NCBI GenBank assembly: GCA_030840445.1
Contig: JAVEEN010000072.1
Span: 1-39,562 of the forward strand
Reading direction: 5' to 3'
From: Pseudonocardiales bacterium
GTDB taxonomy: Bacteria; Actinomycetota; Actinomycetes; Mycobacteriales; Jatrophihabitantaceae
DNA: 39,562 nucleotides
Part shown: positions 32,356 through 39,562 of the stretch, piece after piece
Layout of the letters: the number at the start of each line of letters is the position of its first letter
How positions within the stretch are numbered: position 1 is the stretch's first letter
Notes under the pieces: generated by a model
The model's database searches: none
Told to the model about the DNA's origin: nothing
What the model saw: only the letters and a program-made list of their open reading frames with translations
Translations under genes and position numbers: made by a program

Positions 32356-33054
32356 CTAGTGGAGGTCCCCCGGGACGGGGCGCGCGTAACGGTGGATCGG
32401 ACGGCCGGTAGCGCCGTATTCGAGTTCGAGTTCGAGCAGACCCCGTCGCTCCAGCTCGGTGAGGTAGCGCTGCGCCGTGGGCCGGCTGATCCCGAGTTCC
32501 GCAGCGATGACCGACGCGGCGCAGGGCTCGGTCGATGCCGTGACCACGTCGAGAATCTTGGCCATGGTCGGAGGTAACCGGGTGCGCCCGGAGCGGTCCG
32601 CGGCCGGTGCGCGGCGCAGGTTGTACAGCGCATCCACGGTCGCCTGGTCTGCTTCATCGATCGACCCGACGGCCGATACCTGGGAACGCCACCGCCGATA
32701 GGACTCGAGCTGCTCACGCAGTTGTTGGAACCCGAACGGCTTGACCAGGTAGTAGATGGCACCAAGACCGATCGCGGCACGGACCGAAGCCAGATCACGC
32801 GCCGCGGTGATAAAGATGCAGTCCGGCGGAGGTTGGGAGCGAGCGGCCAATGATCGCAGCAGGCTCAAGCCGTCCTCGTCGGGCAGATAGATGTCCAGGA
32901 TCAACAGATCGGGCTCATCCCGCTCGATCAACTCGCGGGCCTCCGCGGCCGTATGAGCCTGACCAGTGCAGACGAAACCGTCGATCCGTTCCACGCTCGC
33001 GGCATGGATGCGCGCAACCCGGAAGTCGTCGTCAATGACCAATGTCTTGATCAC
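32356..33054 (-). CDS. CitB/DctR-type response regulator
   Basis: The 232-aa protein has a receiver domain (about 1-120) with acid pocket Asp8-Asp9, phosphoacceptor Asp54 in LLILDIYLP, Thr83 in FITAARD and Lys105 in LVKPFG. The C-terminal part (about 160-222) is a winged helix with PTMAKILDVV and AAELGISRPTAQRYLTELERRGLL, the arrangement of the CitB/DcuR/DctR group. Its ATG overlaps the kinase stop as ATGA, so the pair is co-translated. By position it probably controls the divergent ABC importer genes. Confidence 0.92.
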   Translation of the reverse strand: MIKTLVIDDDFRVARIHAASVERIDGFVCTGQAHTAAEARELIERDEPDLLILDIYLPDEDGLSLLRSLAARSQPPPDCIFITAARDLASVRAAIGLGAIYYLVKPFGFQQLREQLESYRRWRSQVSAVGSIDEADQATVDALYNLRRAPAADRSGRTRLPPTMAKILDVVTASTEPCAASVIAAELGISRPTAQRYLTELERRGLLELELEYGATGRPIHRYARPVPGDLH

Positions 33055-34676
33055 GAGGCCGGCCTGCCGGCGGTGGCACCGATCAGCGGCGCTGCTGTCA
33101 CTTCCCGGGCCCCGGCCAGCGGGAGGACCACTTCGAAACAGCCCCCCGGGGGCGCGCCCACGGTGATCGATCCACCGGCGCGGTGAACCAGTCGTTGCAC
33201 CAGGGCCAGCCCGATGCCCCGGCGCAGATCCCCGCGCGGCGGTTTGGTCGAGTAGCCATCGGTGAAGATGTCCGCCACCGACTCGGCCGGCACCCCCGGG
33301 CCGTTGTCCGAGACCCTGATCCGCAATTCCTCGTCATCGGACAACGACACCAGCACTTCTCGCGGCTCTGGCTGGGCGGCCACGGCATCCATGGCGTTGT
33401 CCACCAGGTTGGCGATCACCGTCATGAGGGTCAGTGGGTCAGCGTCCGGCGCGTCCAGGTGGGCATCCTCGCTGATCTGGAGCTGGATACCGCGCTCCGT
33501 GGCTACCGCAAGCTTGGCCAGCAGCAATGCCGCCACCACCGGCGGCGAGATCCGCGACCGGAGGTCCTCGGCCGAGACCAGGTGGTCCTCGATGATCAGA
33601 TCCAGGTATTGCCTCGCTTCGTCAGCTTCTCCCAGGTCCAGCAATCCCGCGATCACGTGCAGCCGATTGGTGAATTCGTGTTCCTGCGCTCTCAGTGCAT
33701 TGGCCAGACCCGTGACCGCGTTCATCCGGCGAACCAGCGCCTCCAACTCGGTTCGATCCCGAAGCGTCACCACGCTGCCGACGTCCCGACCGCCGATCAC
33801 GACCGGGCGCCGGTTGACGACCAATAGCGCGTCTGAAGTAATGACCGTCTGATCGGTACCGGGGGACGAGCCGGTGAGCACGTCCCGCAGGCGGCCCGGC
33901 TCGATGGATTCGGTGAGCAGCTTTCCGGTGGCGTTATTGGTAATTCCCAGCAGGCGCCGGGCTTCGTTGTTGACCAGGGTGACGCGGCCCCGGGAATCCG
34001 CGCCGATCACACCCTCGCGAATCCCGTGCAACATCGCTTCACGCTCCTGCAGCAGCGAGGCGATCTCGCGTAATTCCAGACCGAAGGTCACCCGCTTGAC
34101 GGCCCGCGCCATCAACAATGACACCGCGGCGCCCAGGGCAAGTGCGATGGCCGAATAGAGCATGATGGCCTTGGCCTGCTCAGCCACCTGGCTGGCCACC
34201 TCGGTCTCCAGGATGCCCACCGATACCTGGCCGACGACCTTTCCGGCCGCATCGAAGATGGGCGCCTTGCCGTTCGCCGACCGACCCAAGCTGCCATGGT
34301 CGATGCCGACATGATCCTGGCCGTCGAGCACCGCGAGCGGTTCCTCGAGCCGGCGCCCGATCAGGCGCGAATTGGGGTGGCTGAACCGCACGCCGTCCCG
34401 ATTGGTCACGACCACATAGGTGGCGCCGCTGGTGGTAGCGATGTGGGCGGCCAAGCCGGGCAGTATCCGGCGAGGGTCGCCGGCGACGACCGCGGACTCG
34501 ACTTCGGGAATGTCGGCCACGACCACCGCGGCAACCCTGGCGCGTTCCTCGTACTGCTGGTCCAGCGAGCGTCGAGTGAGGTGTATGTCAAGCAATCCAC
34601 CGATAATGACGGTCGCCAGCAGGATACCGAGAACGCCCAGCAATATCTGTGACGCGAGCGTCCGGAGCCGCCACAT
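33051..34676 (-). CDS. CitA/DcuS-type sensor histidine kinase
   Basis: The 541-aa kinase has TM1 (about 8-29), an extracytoplasmic PASp domain (about 32-168), TM2 (about 170-190), a cytoplasmic PAS domain (about 205-310), the His box HEFTNRLHVIAGLL (His333) and an HATPase domain (NLVDNAMDAV, DNGPGVP, GIGLALVQRL). This is the CitA/DcuS family, which senses carboxylates outside the cell. In the binding pocket Arg97-x-x-His100 is kept (RFSH), but the second conserved Arg of LRAK/LRVF is Asn135 in SANGKAP, so ligand choice may differ. I start at ATG 34676 because GGGAGG lies 10 nt upstream and TM1 begins at once; earlier in-frame starts add a basic, non-homologous tail. Confidence 0.9.
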   Translation of the reverse strand: MWRLRTLASQILLGVLGILLATVIIGGLLDIHLTRRSLDQQYEERARVAAVVVADIPEVESAVVAGDPRRILPGLAAHIATTSGATYVVVTNRDGVRFSHPNSRLIGRRLEEPLAVLDGQDHVGIDHGSLGRSANGKAPIFDAAGKVVGQVSVGILETEVASQVAEQAKAIMLYSAIALALGAAVSLLMARAVKRVTFGLELREIASLLQEREAMLHGIREGVIGADSRGRVTLVNNEARRLLGITNNATGKLLTESIEPGRLRDVLTGSSPGTDQTVITSDALLVVNRRPVVIGGRDVGSVVTLRDRTELEALVRRMNAVTGLANALRAQEHEFTNRLHVIAGLLDLGEADEARQYLDLIIEDHLVSAEDLRSRISPPVVAALLLAKLAVATERGIQLQISEDAHLDAPDADPLTLMTVIANLVDNAMDAVAAQPEPREVLVSLSDDEELRIRVSDNGPGVPAESVADIFTDGYSTKPPRGDLRRGIGLALVQRLVHRAGGSITVGAPPGGCFEVVLPLAGAREVTAAPLIGATAGRPAS

Positions 34677-34755
34677 CCGACAATCGCCTCCCAACCTCGA
34701 CAGCCTGAGGCGGTCATGAGAACACGGTCGCGGCTTTCCTGCATAGGTCGCCTGC

Positions 34756-34761
34756 ACTATA
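34756..34761 (-). promoter_or_regulatory. Predicted -10 box for the sensor kinase operon
   Basis: Minus-strand TATAGT lies between two GTGCA words (a TGCAC-TATA-TGCAC element at 34753-34765), leaving a leader of about 70 nt before ATG 34676. The -35 is weak (TGCATT). Confidence 0.4.
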
Positions 34762-34827
34762 TGCACAAAACCCGCGGTAATGCAGCCGCCGCACGCATTT
34801 CATTCGCCAATCACGACTAACGCGGGA

Positions 34828-34856
34828 TTGCCGTACAACGAGCGCAAGAGTGTTAC
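34828..34856 (+). promoter_or_regulatory. Predicted promoter of the ABC importer operon
   Basis: TTGCCG (34828-34833), a 17-bp spacer and TGTTAC (34851-34856) precede the importer genes. The transcript would start near 34863, giving a leader of about 76 nt. Confidence 0.4.
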
Positions 34857-34938
34857 CGGCCTGACTTCTGCTGCACTGTTCTGCCTCACCGAACCGATCA
34901 GCCGCAGGGCTGAACCGACAGGGAGTCAGGCCGCCAGG

Positions 34939-35805
34939 ATGTCAATACCACCGTCCCGTCCCGCCATCGAGCTCAACGGCGTCACCAAGAAGTTCGCCAC
35001 TCCGAACGGAGGGATCTACACCGCACTGCAGGACCTCGACCTGACGGTCGCACCTGGTGAGTTCTGTGCGGTCGTCGGTCCGACCGGTTGCGGTAAGTCC
35101 ACCACCCTGACCCTGGTGTCCGGACTCGAGCGGCCGACCTCCGGCACGGCCCTGGTAGACGGCAGGCCGGTCGCCGGCATCACTGCCGGCGTGGGTTTCG
35201 TATTTCAGAACGACGCGGTGTTTCCGTGGAAGAGCGTGCTCGACAACGTCGCCGCCGGTCCACGCTTTCGAGGCCAGGGCAAGGCCGCGGCGAACACTCT
35301 CGCCCGTGACTGGCTGCGCCGGGTCGGACTGGCCGGATTCGAGGACCGTTACCCACACCAACTCTCCGGGGGAATGCGTAAGCGAGTGGCCTTGGCCCAG
35401 AGCCTGATCAACGAGCCCGAAGTCCTGCTGATGGATGAACCATTCTCGGCACTCGACGTCCAGACCAGGTCGATCATGTCCGATGAACTCCTGAGTTTGT
35501 GGGAGCTGACCCGGCCGGCCGTCGTCTTCGTCACGCACGACCTCGAGGAAGCGATCGCCCTCGCCGACAAGGTCGTGGTGCTCACCGCCGGGCCCGGGCG
35601 GGTCAAGGCCACCTTCACCGTGAATCTGCCGCGACCCCGCAACGCCCAGGAGATCAGGTTCACCGACGAGTTCGTGGGCCTCTATTCAGAAATCTGGGAG
35701 GCCCTCCGGTCCGAGGTCGAGACGGCCTACGCCCGAACCACCGCACGGAGCACCGCCCAGACACCCGATCGCCCCGCGAGCAGCCCGAATGCGCAGGTGG
35801 CCTGA
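34939..35805 (+). CDS. ABC importer ATPase (nitrate/sulfonate/taurine type)
   Basis: The 288-aa ATPase has Walker A GPTGCGKS (47-54), Q-loop Gln90 in VFQNDAVFPW, signature LSGGMRKR (142-149), Walker B VLLMDEPFSALD (162-173) and switch His200 in FVTHDLEEA. It clusters in layout with SsuB/TauB/NrtD-like ATPases. ATG 34939 follows GTCAGG at 8 nt. The open frame extends upstream to 34780 but that part is leader. Its stop and the permease start share one base (TGATG). With the permease and lipoprotein it forms one importer. Confidence 0.92.
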   Translation: MSIPPSRPAIELNGVTKKFATPNGGIYTALQDLDLTVAPGEFCAVVGPTGCGKSTTLTLVSGLERPTSGTALVDGRPVAGITAGVGFVFQNDAVFPWKSVLDNVAAGPRFRGQGKAAANTLARDWLRRVGLAGFEDRYPHQLSGGMRKRVALAQSLINEPEVLLMDEPFSALDVQTRSIMSDELLSLWELTRPAVVFVTHDLEEAIALADKVVVLTAGPGRVKATFTVNLPRPRNAQEIRFTDEFVGLYSEIWEALRSEVETAYARTTARSTAQTPDRPASSPNAQVA

Positions 35806-36683
35806 TGACCACGTCCTTCCAGTCCACAGCCACCTCCGTGCCGGCTGATCAACCAAGCCCCGCACGCCGCCGGGTGTCGGCGAGGTGGCGTCGCCGCGGG
35901 GGGATCTATCTTGCTCGCCTGACCCTGATGGCCGTGCTGATCGGCGGCTGGCAAGTCGGCGTGAACGCCAAGTGGATCGACTCGTTCTTCTGGGGTTCAC
36001 CGGACGGCGCCTATTCGCAGTTGAAAACGTGGATCCTCAACGGCACCTCGCAGGGCTCGCTGGCCAGCCAGATCCTGGTCACGCTGCAGGAGGCGCTCTA
36101 CGGATTCCTGATCGGAGTCGTCCTCGGTGTGGTGTTCGGCATCGCGCTGGGCCGCAACCAGTTCCTGTCCGATCTGTTCGCACCGTTCATCAAGGTGGCG
36201 AACTCGATTCCCCGTATCGTGCTCGGGTCATTCTTCACCCTGGCGTTCGGATACGGCATCAAGTCCAAGGTCATCCTGGCCGTCGTGCTGGTGTTCTTCG
36301 GGGTCTTCTTCAACGCATTCCAGGGGACCCGGGAAGTCGATCGCAACCTCTTGTCGAACGCCCGGATCCTGGGCGCATCGCGCTGGCAGACCACCCGGCA
36401 GGTCGTCCTGCCATCGGCCTTCACCTGGATCATGGCCAGCCTGCACATCAGCTTCGGCTTCGCCCTGATCGGCGCGTTGGTCGGCGAGCTACTCGGTGCC
36501 GACCAGGGGCTAGGTCTGCTGATCAAGAACTCCCAGAACAACACCGACATCAACGGCGTGCTGGCGGGCATGGTGCTGGTCGCGCTCATCGCACTGGTCG
36601 CCGAGACCCTTATCACCCTGCTGGAAAACCGGGTTCTGCGCTGGCGGCCGCCACAGCAGAGCGCCGACCTGACCGTCTTCTGA
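35805..36683 (+). CDS. ABC importer permease (SsuC/TauC type)
   Basis: The 292-aa permease has about six membrane helices (starting near 35, 97, 135, 155, 215 and 262) and the BPD_transp_1 EAA-like loop (NLLSNARILGASRWQTTRQVVLPSAFTWIMASL) that couples to the ATPase. The DQGLGLLI segment near the C-terminus is typical of the SsuC/TauC/NrtB group. ATG 35805 overlaps the ATPase stop by one base, with GCAGGTGG upstream. Confidence 0.93.
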   Translation: MTTSFQSTATSVPADQPSPARRRVSARWRRRGGIYLARLTLMAVLIGGWQVGVNAKWIDSFFWGSPDGAYSQLKTWILNGTSQGSLASQILVTLQEALYGFLIGVVLGVVFGIALGRNQFLSDLFAPFIKVANSIPRIVLGSFFTLAFGYGIKSKVILAVVLVFFGVFFNAFQGTREVDRNLLSNARILGASRWQTTRQVVLPSAFTWIMASLHISFGFALIGALVGELLGADQGLGLLIKNSQNNTDINGVLAGMVLVALIALVAETLITLLENRVLRWRPPQQSADLTVF

Positions 36684-36727
36684 TCCACGTCACGCATCCA
36701 CCGTCCCGCCCATCCTAGGAGAAGTAC

Positions 36728-37807
36728 ATGCGCCAAAAACGCTCGTTCAGCAAGCACCTGTGCACGGCGACAGCAGTCACGGCAGCGGCCGTACTGGCCT
36801 TGAGCGGTTGTGCCAACAAGGCCACGACCGGCTCCAGTGGATCGACCGCGAAGGCGTCCGCCGGATCCCCATCGGTGACGATCATGGTCGGCGGCCTCAG
36901 CAAGCAGATCTACCTGCCGTACATGCTGGCGCAATCGCTGGGGTACTACGCCAAGGCCGGCGTCAACGTCAAACTCGAGAACGAGCCGGCCGGCGGCGAC
37001 GCCACCCAGAACATGTTGGCCGGCCAGGTGGACGGCGTTGGCGGCTTCTACGACCACAATATTGCCCTTCAGGGACAGGGCAAGTCTTCAGAGTCAGTGG
37101 TTTCGATGTTGCAGATTCCCGGTGAGGTCGAGGTCTGCCGCACCGACTTGAAGGGCAAGATCAACTCGCCGGCGGATTGGAAGGGACTCTCGCTCGGCAT
37201 CACCGACACCGGCTCGTCGACCGACTTCCTGACCCAGTACCTGGCCACCAAGAACAACGTCGACCCGGCCAGCACGCATCGACGCGGGGTCGGCGCGGGT
37301 ACCACCTTCATAGCCGCGCTCAAGCAAAAGGCCATCTCCTGTGGAATGACCACCGAGCCGACGGTGTCTCAGGTCCTCAGTGGCGGGACCGGATTCATCC
37401 TGCTCGATATGAGGACAGCGGAAGGTTCGCGCAAGGCCCTGGGCGGAACCTACCCGGCCACGTCCCTCTACCTGACCACCAAATACGTCGACTCGCACAA
37501 GGTTGTCGTCCAGAAGCTGGTCAACGCCTACGTCGCCACCCTGAAATGGATCCAGGGACACACCGGTGCCCAGATCGCCGACCAGATGCCGCCGGACTAC
37601 TACTCGGGTGTCGGTAAGGACGCCTACGCCAAGGCCCTGGACAGCGAGAAGGGCATCTTCAATCCGACCGGCACCATGCCCGCCGACGGTCCCGCTACCT
37701 GCCTGTCCGTGCTGTCCGCCTTCAACCCCAACGTGAAAGGTAAGAGCATCGACCTGTCGAAGACCTACACCGACGAGTTCGTCAAGGCGGCCCAGCCGAT
37801 TTCCTGA
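36728..37807 (+). CDS. ABC importer substrate-binding lipoprotein (NMT1/SsuA-like)
   Basis: The 359-aa protein has a lipoprotein signal with lipobox LSGC (Cys28) and a Ser/Thr/Ala-rich linker, then a type II binding fold with IMVGGLSKQIYLPYMLAQSLGYYAKAGVNVKLENEPAGGDATQNMLAGQVDGVGGFYDHN, the NMT1/SsuA opening that contacts ligand. Later blocks GLSLGITDTGSSTDFLTQYLATKNNVDP and GAGTTFIAALKQKAISCGMTTEPT fit the same family. Ligands in the family include sulfonates, nitrate, thiamine precursors and aromatic acids; none can be chosen here. The ATG has AGGAG 6 nt upstream. A strong hairpin follows. Confidence 0.92.
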   Translation: MRQKRSFSKHLCTATAVTAAAVLALSGCANKATTGSSGSTAKASAGSPSVTIMVGGLSKQIYLPYMLAQSLGYYAKAGVNVKLENEPAGGDATQNMLAGQVDGVGGFYDHNIALQGQGKSSESVVSMLQIPGEVEVCRTDLKGKINSPADWKGLSLGITDTGSSTDFLTQYLATKNNVDPASTHRRGVGAGTTFIAALKQKAISCGMTTEPTVSQVLSGGTGFILLDMRTAEGSRKALGGTYPATSLYLTTKYVDSHKVVVQKLVNAYVATLKWIQGHTGAQIADQMPPDYYSGVGKDAYAKALDSEKGIFNPTGTMPADGPATCLSVLSAFNPNVKGKSIDLSKTYTDEFVKAAQPIS

Positions 37808-37843
37808 TTCCTGCCCCGTTCAATTTCTCCCCAGCCCAGACGG

Positions 37844-37875
37844 CAGCGGCCCGAGCCATCCGGCTCGGGCCGCTG
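37844..37875. terminator. Bidirectional hairpin terminator
   Basis: CAGCGGCCCGAGCC (37844-37857) pairs perfectly with GGCTCGGGCCGCTG (37862-37875) around a 4-nt loop. It lies between the lipoprotein gene and the convergent GlnR-like gene. No U-tract. Confidence 0.88.
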
Positions 37876-37933
37876 TCGCAGGTCAGCACGGTGCATCGAC
37901 CAGCTTTCCTTCCGGAACGACTGTGTTCCGTTC

Positions 37934-38683
37934 CTATTCCGGGCCGGCCGCTTCCTCCGACACCGGACCGCTGCGCTTGCCCGACGGGGTTTGCGACTCG
38001 GCTCGTCGCGGCGAGGGATCGGCACTGTACATATAGCCGACGCCCCGTACGGTTCGAATGCGCGCGGCATGGCGCCCCAACGCAGCCCGTAGGCCGCGGA
38101 CCGCGATACTGAGCGACTGTGCCGCGGGCGGCCGCCTGCTGTGCTGCCAGACCAGAGTGCGCAGCCCGTCGCGGGAGAAGGTCCGATCGGGGTGGCTGGC
38201 CAACACGGACAACAGCCGGAACTGGATGTAGGTCAGGTCGATCTTCTCGCCGGCTACCACGCAGGTCGAGGTGCTCTCGTCGAGCAGCAAGTGCGCGCCG
38301 TCCTGGCCGGATCCGCTCAGTCCGGCCCGGCGATGTCGTTGCACCGCGACTCGCAAGCGTGCCTGCACCTCAGCCGGCCCGGCATCCTCGAGCAGCAGGT
38401 CCGAGATCGCCCATTCCTTGGATAGGGTCACCAGCCCGCCTGCCGTGAAGACAGCGAGGACCGGAGCGGCCAGGTCGATCAGCTGAAGGGACTGGGTGTA
38501 CGCGCGGCTCTGACAGGCACGGTCACGAGCATCGACCAACACCGCATCGAACGAAGGGCCGCCGAAGAGAGCGTTGACCTCGTAGTTCACCGATCGAACC
38601 TGATGATGAAGATCGGCAAGTGCGGCCAGCACGCAGTAGCCAGACTCCTCGGATGTCACGACAACCAACCTCAGGGCACTCAC
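37934..38683 (-). CDS. GlnR-family orphan response regulator (paralogue)
   Basis: The 249-aa protein has an atypical receiver domain (about 3-115) and an OmpR-type winged helix (about 140-222), followed by a 25-residue basic and acidic tail. The receiver matches GlnR: DAVLVDARD, PVLAVFTAGGLVTLSKEWAISDLLLEDAGPAEVQARL, a phosphorylation-independent type that dimerises around a lone Asp (about 51). The recognition helix reads AAQSLSIAVRGLRAALG, where GlnR has RTVDVHVRRLRAKLG, so it should bind a different operator. GlnR controls nitrogen assimilation; this relative may be a local nitrogen regulator for the dialkylglycine decarboxylase and importer around it. GTG start; ribosome binding signal is weak. 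Confidence 0.82.
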   Translation of the reverse strand: MSALRLVVVTSEESGYCVLAALADLHHQVRSVNYEVNALFGGPSFDAVLVDARDRACQSRAYTQSLQLIDLAAPVLAVFTAGGLVTLSKEWAISDLLLEDAGPAEVQARLRVAVQRHRRAGLSGSGQDGAHLLLDESTSTCVVAGEKIDLTYIQFRLLSVLASHPDRTFSRDGLRTLVWQHSRRPPAAQSLSIAVRGLRAALGRHAARIRTVRGVGYMYSADPSPRRAESQTPSGKRSGPVSEEAAGPE

Positions 38684-38713
38684 AGCGCGCTCACAACTCC
38701 CGGTAGAGCAACA

Positions 38714-38739
38714 ACGAGAAACCCACAGGGTTTGCTCGT
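38714..38739 (-). terminator. Hairpin downstream of the decarboxylase gene
   Basis: AAACCC (38719-38724) pairs with GGGTTT (38728-38733) around a 3-nt loop, extended by ACGAG (38714-38718) and CTCGT (38735-38739) with one bulged G. It lies about 70-95 bp after the stop at 38810 and upstream of the GlnR-like gene, so it may end or attenuate the transcript. Confidence 0.5.
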
Positions 38740-38809
38740 GGCGGACGTTGACTACTGAGAGTGAGTGTATTTCACCGTGTCAGCTACGTAAGGTAATCGG
38801 GAAACACCT

Positions 38810-39562
<753 letters not shown>

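Overview
This is a GC-rich actinobacterial chromosome segment. Class-level evidence is a mycothiol S-conjugate amidase (Mca), a DasR-type GntR regulator with a dre-like operator, a GlnR-type orphan regulator, a mycobacterial-type GreA, and many genes whose start codon lies 6-7 nt after a -10-like hexamer (leaderless transcripts). I cannot place it below the class. I see no tRNA, rRNA, CRISPR array, prophage or transposase. It reads as ordinary chromosome with a few accessory patches.

Layout. (1) 1-1532: a GlcNAc island with a GH3/NagZ-type hexosaminidase (cut by the left edge) divergent from dasR, with a dre-like box in the hexosaminidase leader. (2) 1599-9654: a small membrane protein, a HelD-type RNA polymerase recycling ATPase divergent from an A-family DNA polymerase with a degenerate exonuclease domain, an EAL-GAF protein, and an aminopeptidase P-like M24 enzyme followed by a 17-bp tandem repeat. 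(3) 9816-12176: ArfB-type ribosome rescue hydrolase, a small membrane protein coupled to mca, and greA. (4) 12304-16265: a MoxR/Mg-chelatase-like AAA ATPase with its VWA partner and a small membrane protein. (5) 16284-20161: an acuC-pat operon, i.e. a lysine deacetylase and a GNAT fused to an ADP-forming acyl-CoA synthetase-like domain. (6) 20360-24763: a coiled-coil small ORF, sdhC, sdhA, sdhB and a SixA-like phosphatase, all overlapping or closely spaced. (7) 24779-25720: DUF2237, a decayed YdeI gene and a 78-aa protein. (8) 25805-32208: metB and cbs (transsulfuration), separated by a 500-bp gap with an 86-bp tandem duplication and large hairpins, then an SGNH hydrolase, a thiolase and a Bax1-I membrane protein. 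(9) 32356-37807: a CitAB/DcuSR-type two-component system divergent from a nitrate/sulfonate/taurine-type ABC importer. (10) 37934-39562: a GlnR-family regulator downstream of a 2,2-dialkylglycine decarboxylase gene cut by the right edge.

From memory of Mycobacterium tuberculosis gene order, Bax1-I, thiolase, SGNH, cbs, metB, greA, mca and the small protein appear here in the same order and relative strands as Rv1072-Rv1083 (inverted). About 13.6 kb (AAA/VWA, acuC-pat, sdh) sits between metB and greA. The most interesting candidates are the SDH cluster with its Cys/His-rich anchor and coupled coiled-coil ORF, the pat gene with an apparently shortened ATP-grasp loop, the ABC/sensor-kinase locus whose sensor seems to lack a canonical carboxylate-binding Arg, and the GlnR-paralogue/dialkylglycine decarboxylase pair.
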